Shown piece after piece: positions 9,393 through 16,498 of a stretch of 40,344 bases of DNA. The translations under genes were made by a program, and so were the position numbers. Positions within the stretch are counted from its first letter, which is position 1. Every line of letters starts with the position of its first letter. The notes below the pieces were generated by a model that was given only the letters and a program-made list of their open reading frames with translations, ran no database searches and was not told where the DNA came from. This DNA is from Victivallaceae bacterium (GTDB taxonomy: Bacteria; Verrucomicrobiota; Lentisphaeria; Victivallales; Victivallaceae). Location: the NCBI GenBank assembly GCA_028709805.1, contig JAQUTL010000025.1:1-40344 (forward strand). Reading direction: 5' to 3'.

Positions 9393-9432
9393 GCGGGTTG
9401 ACAATAAAAATATTGGACAACCATCAACCCGC
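9393..9432 (+). promoter_or_regulatory. Inverted repeat abutting the ribosome site of the portal-like gene
   Basis: GCGGGTTG (9393-9400) and CAACCCGC (9425-9432) are perfect complements separated by an AT-rich 24-nt loop. The right arm touches the AAGGAG ribosome site (9433-9438). A TTGACA (9398-9403) lies in the left arm but has no convincing -10 box at normal spacing. It could be a protein-binding operator or an RNA hairpin controlling translation. Confidence 0.45.
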
Positions 9433-9445
9433 AAGGAGATAGATC

Positions 9446-10861
9446 ATGGACTATGGCTACATTTTCCGCCGAGAACATCCGCTGTGCCGCCGCAACCGCG
9501 CAGTGTGGGAACGCTGCCGCGCCGCCTATTCCGGAGGCTCGGAATACATCCGGCAGGCGCTGGTCCGGCATGTGTCGGAAATCGAAATCGAGTTTGAGGA
9601 GCGCCTCGCCCGCGCCTGCTACTTCAATTATCCGCGCAAGATAGCGCGGCTCATCACGCAGTTCGCGCTGTCGTCGCCGCCGGAGCGCCGCGGCGCCGAC
9701 CGCGACATTGAGGAGGACTTTTCGCGTACCGGTCTCCGGGCCAGTGAGGTGATGTGTCAGTTTTCGACGCTGCTCAACGTCTACGGCACGGCGTTTCTGG
9801 CGGTGGAAATGCCGGCGTTCTCCGGCGCGGTGACGCTTGAACGCCGGGAGAAGGAGAAACTGCGCCCCTACGCCCGGGCTTTGTCGCCGCTGGCGGTTCC
9901 GGATTACGCCGTCGGCGAGGACGGCCGGCTGCTCTGGGCGATAGTGGAGGAAAACACGCTGAGCAGCGCCGACCCGTTTTTGCCGCCGCGCGAACTGCGC
10001 CGCCGCCGGCTCTGGACCAGAAAGGACTGGCAGCTGTTTGAACTTGAGTCCGCATCCGGACAGGTCCGACTGGTCGCCGCCGCCGACCACAAGCTCGGTG
10101 CGGTCCCGATTGTCCGCGCTCAGGAGCCGGACGGCTTCGGACTGGCGGCCAACCACTGGTTCGAGGATGTGGTGCGCATATCCGACGCGATTCTGAACAA
10201 CGAGTCGGAGGCGCAGATGAACATCATCAAACAGATGTTCGGTCTGCTGGTGATTTCCGAGAGTTTTGCCCGCCGCGCCGACAACCGCAAGGACGAACGC
10301 GCCTCCGGCGGTGAAAAATTCAGTCACGTCCTCGCCCGCTCCGCCGCGTTGTGGGAGTCCAACGACGAAAAGGGGGTCAGCCGCTACATCGCCCCCACCG
10401 GAGTCGAAACCGCCCAGATCCGCGAGGAAAACGCCATGCTCAAGCGGGAGATGTTCGATGTTGTCGGTCTGGCCATCCAGAAGGAGAACGCCGTGGCGCA
10501 GACCGCCGAAAGCAAGGCGTGGGACTATCAGAACGTCCGTCAGTTTCTCGCCTGCCGGGTGGAGCTGCTCGAACAGCTTGAAACGGCGTGCTGGAAAATG
10601 ATGCGGCTGTACGATCCGTCGCTTCAGGTGCCGGAAATCGCCTACAACCGCGATTTCGCGGTGGTTGACCTCCGCGGTTCGATCGACGGCCTGCTGGCGC
10701 TCGGTCAGCTCTCCGACATTCCCGCCTATCGCGGTCTGGTGACGCGGGCCGCCGTGGGGTTGCTCGACAAATATCAGAAAATCCCGCCGGAAACCCGCGA
10801 CGCGGTCATTGCCGAGCTTGGGAAAGGAGGAGTGAACGATGCGACATTCCGCACTGAATGA
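9446..10861 (+). CDS. Phage portal-like protein (chromosomal, stand-alone)
   Basis: This 471-residue protein has the layout of tailed-phage portal proteins of the DUF4055-like type. It has a charged N-terminus ending in an aromatic segment (ARACYFNYPRKIARLITQFA, about residues 56-75) and an alpha/beta core (about 95-245). Next come the asparagine-rich helix NNESEAQMNIIKQMFGLLV (about 250) and a long C-terminal helix (EENAMLKREMFDVVGLAIQK to LLEQLETACWKMMRLYD). There is no signal peptide. AAGGAG lies 7 nt before the ATG. A portal is the dodecameric DNA gate of a phage head, but no terminase, capsid or tail gene is in the window. It is followed, with a 23-bp overlap, by a small gene and then a strong terminator. 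The remote homology is by eye, and identity as a true portal is probable rather than certain. Confidence 0.6.
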   Translation: MDYGYIFRREHPLCRRNRAVWERCRAAYSGGSEYIRQALVRHVSEIEIEFEERLARACYFNYPRKIARLITQFALSSPPERRGADRDIEEDFSRTGLRASEVMCQFSTLLNVYGTAFLAVEMPAFSGAVTLERREKEKLRPYARALSPLAVPDYAVGEDGRLLWAIVEENTLSSADPFLPPRELRRRRLWTRKDWQLFELESASGQVRLVAAADHKLGAVPIVRAQEPDGFGLAANHWFEDVVRISDAILNNESEAQMNIIKQMFGLLVISESFARRADNRKDERASGGEKFSHVLARSAALWESNDEKGVSRYIAPTGVETAQIREENAMLKREMFDVVGLAIQKENAVAQTAESKAWDYQNVRQFLACRVELLEQLETACWKMMRLYDPSLQVPEIAYNRDFAVVDLRGSIDGLLALGQLSDIPAYRGLVTRAAVGLLDKYQKIPPETRDAVIAELGKGGVNDATFRTE

Positions 10862-11108
10862 ACCGCTGACAGTCATGATCCCGGTTCCGGACGCCGGAAC
10901 CGGCGCCGCCGTCGTGCAGCCGGACACCGCCGTCGCCGCCGACGGCACGCTGGACGACCGGTCGGTGATGCTGATTTCCGCCGGTTTTGAGGTGATTCCC
11001 GGAATGATCGCGGTAACCGCCGACGGAAAAAAACGCGAAATCACCGCGGTTCGCGTCTGCCGGACGCTTAACGGCCGGCGCACGATATACCGCTGCACAT
11101 TTGAGTGA
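10839..11108 (+). CDS. Small protein paired with the portal-like gene, possible head-tail connector
   Basis: This 89-residue, mostly beta-strand protein overlaps the end of the portal-like gene by 23 bp and has a near-perfect ribosome site (GGAAAGGAGG at 10821-10830, 8 nt before the ATG), which indicates translational coupling. The C-terminal half (GMIAVTADGKKREITAVRVC ... RRTIYRCTFE) resembles the small barrel of phage head-closure or adaptor proteins, but it is too short for a secure assignment. The N-terminus is rich in alanine, valine and proline with no hydrophobic helix. It ends 9 nt before a strong terminator, so the unit has just two genes. Confidence 0.6.
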   Translation: MRHSALNEPLTVMIPVPDAGTGAAVVQPDTAVAADGTLDDRSVMLISAGFEVIPGMIAVTADGKKREITAVRVCRTLNGRRTIYRCTFE

Positions 11109-11117
11109 CGCCACCCG

Positions 11118-11164
11118 ACCGGCGTCCGGCGCCCCCACCGGGTCCGGACGCCGGTTTTTTATTT
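11118..11164 (+). terminator. Strong intrinsic terminator of the portal-like operon
   Basis: A perfect 12-bp GC-rich stem (11118-11129 with 11144-11155) is followed directly by TTTTTTATTTT. It begins 9 nt after the stop codon of the small partner gene. Confidence 0.92.
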
Positions 11165-11253
11165 TGCGGAGCCCCCCGAACCGGCGTCTTCCGCCGCCCC
11201 GACCGAGAAATGGTTTCTCTCCCCGTCCCGGAGCGTGAATCCCGCTCCTCCGG

Positions 11254-12948
11254 CTACAAATCGGTTTCAATGTTCAAGGTCAGCGTTTCACCGCTGCGCC
11301 GCCAGCGCACGGACTCAAAACGATTCTTCAGCATCATTATGGCCAGATCCAGTTCGTCCGGCATCCCGTGTCCGCCAAGCGACACGGAAGCCAGCTTCGG
11401 ATGTCCGGCGGTAAGTTTGATCTTCACCTGCATCCGGTCATAGGAGAGAGCCACTCCCAGCTGGTTGTCCACCCCCTTGACGCACAGGCCTTCACAAACC
11501 GCGTCCAGTCCGAAGATCAGACTCTGCGACAGGTTTTTTGAAACACACCACCGGCGGCACACATCCCGAAGTTTCGTGTTCAGAAGCTGAACCGCCGCCG
11601 CGTCAACCGCTGAAGAAAACTGGATATGCCGCCGCGTTCCCAAACTGGTCAAAACCGTCATCACCAGCAGGATCACCGTTCCCATGACCACCGGCGACAG
11701 GATGACCACTCCGATGTTCTGCGGCACAAACGTCCAAAGTCCGGGGATCATCGACGCCACCGCGAAGATGATTGAGATGAAAATGACAAATATCCTCCGG
11801 TCGTCCAGTTCGACCGCCGAGAGCGCGGAGAACCCGCCGGCCATAATGTAGGCAATGCTGAAAATCAGCACCGCTCCGAGTACCGGCTCCGGAATAAGCA
11901 TCAAAATTCCCATGGCGCGCGGAAAAAACGCCAGGGCAATCAGAATGCCGCCGGCGATGTAGCCGACCACCCGGCTGGTCACCCCGGTGGCGCCGGCAAT
12001 GCCGATATTGGCGGTAGCGGTCGACTGGATCACTCCGCCGGTAAGTCCGGCGAGCATCGAGCCGAGTCCGGACGCCCGTATGCCGTTCTCAATGCGCCGC
12101 CAGTCGGGGCGCTTGAATGCCGGATCGCTGATTTTCTGGACGGCCGTGTAATCGCCGATATTGTCCACGATCGCGGCAATGGTGACGATCATAAACGGAA
12201 TCGCCACCCGCCAGTCAAAAGCAAAATCAAACTTTTCGGGATATGGAATCCGGAAGACCGGCGTTGCCGAAAGCTCGGAGACCGCGCCACAGTCGAAAAT
12301 CCCCACCGCGAAAGACAGCAGAAATCCCGCGACGATGCCGAATAGCACCGCATAGTTTTTCAGTACGCTGCTGAAGATTGTGCAACTCAGCATTACCAGC
12401 AGCGAACAGATGGCCACAAACAGATGAAGCGTGGAAAAATCTCCGGTCCGCATATAATATCCGGTTCCGAGAAAATACTTCAGACCGGTTGGAACGATGC
12501 TGATGCCCAGAATGAAAATCATGCAGCCGGTGACCTCCGGCGGGAAGAGTTTGCGGAAAAAGTAGGTGAACGATCCGAGTATACCCTTGAACAGCCCGGA
12601 AAGAACGGTCATTCCATAAACCAGCGGCATGCCGCCGAGCTGCGCGGCCAGAGTGCATGCCGACAACGCCGCGGAATCCGACACGGAAAGGTCCATGCAT
12701 CCGTTGCCGAAATACCGGCTTGGCAGCGTCTGAAGAATGCCGGTGACGCCGATGGTCAGCAGTGCCAGCGAAAGGAAGATGCCGGATTCGCCGGGCGTCA
12801 GTCCGGCCGTCCGCGCGATCGTTACCGGCAGCGCCAAGCCCAGTGACAGCACCAGCAGCATATGTTGAAGAGCGGAAAAGACAGTCAACATCAACGGCGG
12901 CCGATCCGCCGGACGGTAGAAAACCTGCTTGGGGGATTGGGTACTCAT
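11254..12948 (-). CDS. NCS2-family nucleobase permease with C-terminal HATPase-like tail
   Basis: This 564-residue protein has a uracil/xanthine permease core with about 14 membrane segments (residues 15-450). Family features are the start MLTVFSALQHMLLVLSLGLALP, the QSTATANIGIAGATGVTSR segment that lines the substrate site in NCS2 proteins, and the LIPEPVLGAVLIFSIAYIMA helix. It differs from typical members in a cytoplasmic extension of about 115 residues. That extension reads like a degenerate RsbW-type ATPase domain: LIFGLDAVCEGLCVKGVDNQ at the N-box position, and a terminal LAIMMLKNRFESVRWRRSGE followed by TLTLNIETDL. The N-box asparagine is missing. GAAGGA lies just before the ATG. The transported base is not predictable; the tail may regulate transport. 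Confidence 0.85.
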   Translation of the reverse strand: MSTQSPKQVFYRPADRPPLMLTVFSALQHMLLVLSLGLALPVTIARTAGLTPGESGIFLSLALLTIGVTGILQTLPSRYFGNGCMDLSVSDSAALSACTLAAQLGGMPLVYGMTVLSGLFKGILGSFTYFFRKLFPPEVTGCMIFILGISIVPTGLKYFLGTGYYMRTGDFSTLHLFVAICSLLVMLSCTIFSSVLKNYAVLFGIVAGFLLSFAVGIFDCGAVSELSATPVFRIPYPEKFDFAFDWRVAIPFMIVTIAAIVDNIGDYTAVQKISDPAFKRPDWRRIENGIRASGLGSMLAGLTGGVIQSTATANIGIAGATGVTSRVVGYIAGGILIALAFFPRAMGILMLIPEPVLGAVLIFSIAYIMAGGFSALSAVELDDRRIFVIFISIIFAVASMIPGLWTFVPQNIGVVILSPVVMGTVILLVMTVLTSLGTRRHIQFSSAVDAAAVQLLNTKLRDVCRRWCVSKNLSQSLIFGLDAVCEGLCVKGVDNQLGVALSYDRMQVKIKLTAGHPKLASVSLGGHGMPDELDLAIMMLKNRFESVRWRRSGETLTLNIETDL

Positions 12949-13198
12949 TTTTCCTTCTGTACTTTTTTTAGTTTAAGAATAGACAATACCGCGCATAATC
13001 ATTATTATAATCTATAATAAAACACAAGAGAAGTGCGTTTACAAGCGCGTACAAAAATATTCCGTCTTTCAGCCGCCTGTCTCTGCGCGGGAACCGCCCG
13101 GAAAGCCTGTTGTTTCCCGGACGGCACAATCCGGACAACGGGTAGCCGCAACACGCCACGCCGTCAAATTCATCTCCGGCTATCCGGCCGCCGCGTCG

Positions 13199-15325
13199 TT
13201 ATAATACCGGGCGGACATCGGCCGCAATGTCAACGGCCCGAAATCCGGCCAGCCCGGTGTCTACCATTATTCCGGCGCCGCCGCAGGTCAATTCCCCGTC
13301 GTCCGCCGTCAGCAGCGTCACCGAATCGACCGCGGCGCTCAGCGCCGTGCCGCAAATCTTGAAGTCAACCCGATACAACCGGTTAGGCTCGGTGGGGAAC
13401 GGACGCTCGGCCAGTACGGTCTCACCGTAGAAATTGCGGATCAACTGCATCCGGTCGCGCAGAAAAAGCAGCGCATAATAACGGCGCATGCCCTGATAAC
13501 GCAGCAGCACGCCGGCGCGGTCGGCGCAATGTATACGGAGTTCGCAGGAGAAGGCGCAGTCCGTCCACGAACGGTTGCCGGTAACCATCACGCCGGGAGC
13601 GTCGTCTTTGCCGACATACAGGATGCGGTCGGACACATCATTGGAAAAACCGGTGCGGAGCCAGTCGGCGTTGGTGATCCACCCCGGCACATCGTCCTGA
13701 CCGAGACCGATGCACACACCGGACTCAAGCGGCAGCGGACAGTCGGGATAATGCAGTTGAACCCGGCCGCCGATCCGCACACTGTCGATCAGCACGCCGC
13801 AGCCGGCGGCGGACTCCAGTTCAAACCCGAAGTCGGTAATCGCGCGTTCGCCCGTATTCAGGCGCCACTCAATCTCGAATTTCTCACCGGAGCGCAACCG
13901 CCGCCACGGAGCCGTCACGGTTTCACGGTCGGCCGCGCTCAGACCGGCGGCGACTTTCACCGCCGGGCGGAACGTCATTCCGGTTCCTGAATCGTCGCAG
14001 CAGACGCCGGACACAATCACGGTCATCCCGTTGTAAAGCCACGGCGCGGCGATGGCGGCATAAGGACTGTTGTCTTTGCGCGCGTCGAATCCGCAGGGCG
14101 TGAAAACCCGCGCCGCGCCGGCTCCGGCGCGAATGCGCAACTGCGACCGGTAATTGTCCACTGCCGCGCCGCCGGACTCCGCCATATACCCGTGCAGACT
14201 GCCGGGCATGGAAAAATGATGATACGCCCCGCCTTTGGGCGGCTCCGCCTCCGGCATGCCCATGATCTTCCGGCCGATCGCGGAAATCTCCGCCGCCACC
14301 TGCAGACAGTCGGTAACCGCGCCGCTGCCGGAGGCGTTGGGCAGGAATATCCGGTCGGCAAACGGAGAGCGGAAATCGAAACCGTCATTGAGGTGCTCAA
14401 GCCCGGCGACCAGCGCCGAAACCGAGCCGACGTTGGCGGCGTTGCAGTCGGTGTCCCATCCGGCCGACGCAACAATGCTCATGGTCTTGAAAAAATCTCC
14501 GCCGCCGTGCGCCCACGCCATGACCATGACCGCATGATTGGGAACCACATGACAGTTGCCGCCAAAAATATGGTATCCGTATTTTTCACGGATGCGGTCA
14601 TAGGTTGTCTCCCACGAGCCGTCGGCCGCCGACCATTCGCGGACTTCGCGGTGAAGCCGCGCAATCAGCGAGTCGGCCGGGATCACCGACACGCCGGCGT
14701 CCATCACCTTGAAAATATCCTTTTCCACAAACGCGGCGCTGACCATGGCCGCCACCGCCATTGCCGCGTAAACCGCCTCGCCGTCATGCGAAACGGAGGC
14801 GGCCATTTTCGCCAGCTTCGCCGCCAGCTCCGGCCGCCCCGGAGCGACCATGCCGAACGCGTCGATGAATATCTGCGCGCCGATCTGCTCGGCCACCTCG
14901 CGGCTGTTCAGTTCGATCGAGCCGGAACGCGGCGACTTCACGCCGTGCTTCAACCGGAGATACGCCGTGTGCTCGGTGGAATTGCCCATGCCGCCCCACC
15001 ACAGGATCGTCCGCTTTTCCCAAAGATAATTCAGCCAGGTGTCGCCGAAGAAGTCCGCCGGCGTGTGCGCGAACTTTCCGGAGTCGGACAGGGCGCGAAT
15101 GAAGATGAACGTACCGGAAATATCATCGTCCGGCACGATCAGCGGCACGCCGCAGTCCGCGTGAACGTAACGCACAATCGGTCCCGGCGCTCCGGCCGGA
15201 GCCGTTTTCCCCCAGCGCTCCGCAATCTTCTCCTTGCTCCATCCTTCAAACGGCCGCCCGAGATAAACGCCGATCACCTTGCCGGTGACCGCGGCGTAAA
15301 CCTGCTCTTCGTATTTTTTTATCAT
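13199..15325 (-). CDS. ADP-ribosylglycohydrolase-fold protein with lectin-like C-terminal domain
   Basis: This 708-residue protein starts with an ADP-ribosylglycohydrolase-like domain (about residues 1-355). It shows two metal-binding signatures, PDDDISGTFIF near residue 65 and AGWDTDCNAANVGSV near residue 290, plus GNCHVVPNHAVMVMAWAHGG. The remaining half is beta-rich. Its last 160 residues (NRSWTDCAFSCELRIHCADR, AGVLLRYQGMRRYYALLFLR, ending GLAGFRAVDIAADV) look like a concanavalin/laminin-G-type fold common in carbohydrate-active proteins. No signal peptide is visible. It is divergent from an AraC regulator. In such loci the ARH fold may act on a glycoside rather than on ADP-ribosylated protein, which is an inference. 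The start ATG has a weak GGAA leader. Confidence 0.82.
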   Translation of the reverse strand: MIKKYEEQVYAAVTGKVIGVYLGRPFEGWSKEKIAERWGKTAPAGAPGPIVRYVHADCGVPLIVPDDDISGTFIFIRALSDSGKFAHTPADFFGDTWLNYLWEKRTILWWGGMGNSTEHTAYLRLKHGVKSPRSGSIELNSREVAEQIGAQIFIDAFGMVAPGRPELAAKLAKMAASVSHDGEAVYAAMAVAAMVSAAFVEKDIFKVMDAGVSVIPADSLIARLHREVREWSAADGSWETTYDRIREKYGYHIFGGNCHVVPNHAVMVMAWAHGGGDFFKTMSIVASAGWDTDCNAANVGSVSALVAGLEHLNDGFDFRSPFADRIFLPNASGSGAVTDCLQVAAEISAIGRKIMGMPEAEPPKGGAYHHFSMPGSLHGYMAESGGAAVDNYRSQLRIRAGAGAARVFTPCGFDARKDNSPYAAIAAPWLYNGMTVIVSGVCCDDSGTGMTFRPAVKVAAGLSAADRETVTAPWRRLRSGEKFEIEWRLNTGERAITDFGFELESAAGCGVLIDSVRIGGRVQLHYPDCPLPLESGVCIGLGQDDVPGWITNADWLRTGFSNDVSDRILYVGKDDAPGVMVTGNRSWTDCAFSCELRIHCADRAGVLLRYQGMRRYYALLFLRDRMQLIRNFYGETVLAERPFPTEPNRLYRVDFKICGTALSAAVDSVTLLTADDGELTCGGAGIMVDTGLAGFRAVDIAADVRPVL

Positions 15326-15348
15326 TTTTATTCCAATGCTGTTGCTTG

Positions 15349-15372
15349 ATTATCATGCTCTCTGATGATAAT
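15349..15372. promoter_or_regulatory. Inverted repeat in the divergent ARH/AraC promoter region
   Basis: ATTATCAT (15349-15356) and ATGATAAT (15365-15372) are perfect complements with an 8-nt spacer, centred between the divergent start codons at 15325 and 15416. A TTGACA (15376-15381) lies next to it on the plus strand. This is a candidate operator for the adjacent AraC protein or another regulator. Confidence 0.45.
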
Positions 15373-15415
15373 ATATTGACAAAACGCCATAAGTCCACTG
15401 CGGAGAATTGTAAAA

Positions 15416-16288
15416 ATGTTGCAGAATCATTCAAATTATGAATATGCGCCGATAAAGCTTTCCGAAACCAATCCCATCGCGTTTGAATTTTACAAGGTTC
15501 CGTTTGAAGAGGAAAAAAATCTGCACATCCACGACCACCTTGAAATCGGCTACTGCCGAAAGGGGAAAGGCATATTCATCATCGAGGACAAAGTGCTGCC
15601 ATTCCAGACCGGCGACATCTGCGTGCTGAACGAATTTGAATTTCACCGCGCCCACAGCACCGGCGACGAGCTTTCCGAATGGTACTTCATGTACTTTTCA
15701 CCGCTTGCCCTGTTCGACGGACTGAGCGACCACGACCGCTATCTGGACAGTTCCCTGCTCGGCGGCGGCTCGTACCGCAACATCCGAGACGGCGCAAAAT
15801 ATCCGTTTTTAAGAGCGCTGGTCGAGGTGCTGATCGACGAACTCAGATGCCGTAAGGAGGGGTGGCGGTTCAGCTGCAACAGTCTTCTGCGCTCAATCAT
15901 GGTGATGCTCTGCCGCGACCGCGAAAACCGGGAAACGCCCGCCGTGAACATCGAGCCGCACCGTCATGATGTTCAGCGGCTCGCTCCGGCGCTTCAGCGC
16001 ATCAGCGCAGGATACGCCGGCAAACTCACCGTGTCCGAACTGGCCAGACTGTGCTGCATGAGCAACTGCACCTTCTACCGGATATTCAGCAAAACATTCA
16101 ACAAATCGCCGCAACGCTATCTCATCCAGTACCGGATGCAGATGGGAGCCTATCTGCTGCGCCACCGGAACATCGGAGTTCAGGAGGCGGCGCTGGCGGT
16201 CGGCTACGACAGCACGTCAAGTTTCCACCGCCACTTCCGCGGCATTTACGGCGTCTCCCCGCACGCCTATAAACTCGGCGTGGAATAA
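15416..16288 (+). CDS. AraC-family transcriptional regulator
   Basis: This 290-residue regulator has an N-terminal AraC cupin domain (LHIHDHLEIGYCRKGKGIFI and LPFQTGDICVLNEFEFHRAH, about residues 35-85). Its C-terminal double helix-turn-helix reads LTVSELARLCCMSNCTFYRI, then GVQEAALAVGYDSTSSFHRH and FRGIYGVSPHAY. The histidine-rich cupin strands are typical of sugar-sensing AraC proteins. It lies divergent from the ADP-ribosylglycohydrolase-like gene with a 90-nt spacer and probably controls it. The ribosome site is weak (GGAG 15 nt upstream). The gene is followed by a 9-bp GC-rich hairpin. Confidence 0.92.
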   Translation: MLQNHSNYEYAPIKLSETNPIAFEFYKVPFEEEKNLHIHDHLEIGYCRKGKGIFIIEDKVLPFQTGDICVLNEFEFHRAHSTGDELSEWYFMYFSPLALFDGLSDHDRYLDSSLLGGGSYRNIRDGAKYPFLRALVEVLIDELRCRKEGWRFSCNSLLRSIMVMLCRDRENRETPAVNIEPHRHDVQRLAPALQRISAGYAGKLTVSELARLCCMSNCTFYRIFSKTFNKSPQRYLIQYRMQMGAYLLRHRNIGVQEAALAVGYDSTSSFHRHFRGIYGVSPHAYKLGVE

Positions 16289-16290
16289 AA

Positions 16291-16318
16291 ACAAATCGCG
16301 CCCGGCTGTCGGGCGCGA
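16291..16318. terminator. GC-rich hairpin between convergent genes
   Basis: A perfect 9-bp stem (TCGCGCCCG 16296-16304, CGGGCGCGA 16310-16318, 5-nt loop) lies 7 nt after the AraC stop codon. The T-rich tail (TTTGTTTTT) is on the minus-strand side, so it looks best as a terminator for leftward transcripts from the beta-galactosidase gene, while possibly blunting the AraC transcript. The stretch 16319-16498 holds nothing recognisable. Confidence 0.55.
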
Positions 16319-16498
16319 CAAAATGTAACCGCGCAGACTTCTATTTATCCTTATCATCCCTGCTCTTGTCACATAGTTCTACCCGAGTATAGATGTGGCG
16401 CACCCTTGAGACCACGGCCGGAATTTATAAAAAGATTGCACAATCGTTCATTTTTCACAAACACGGAACATGCGGTTCGGCGGATCATGCGACTGACG

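Noticed and set aside
9398..9426. Sigma70 promoter from TTGACA before the portal-like gene
   Set aside because: At 16-18 nt spacing the -10 position has no TATAAT-like hexamer; treated as part of the inverted repeat instead.
9326..11098. Very long minus-strand frame extending NfeD upstream through the portal-like region
   Set aside because: The extra 590 residues are low-complexity Arg/Ala/Gly-rich antisense of the plus-strand gene; a strong ribosome site marks the real NfeD start at 9325.
14192..15349. 385-residue plus-strand frame opposite the ARH-like gene
   Set aside because: Arg/His-rich shadow of a gene with clear ARH metal motifs on the other strand.
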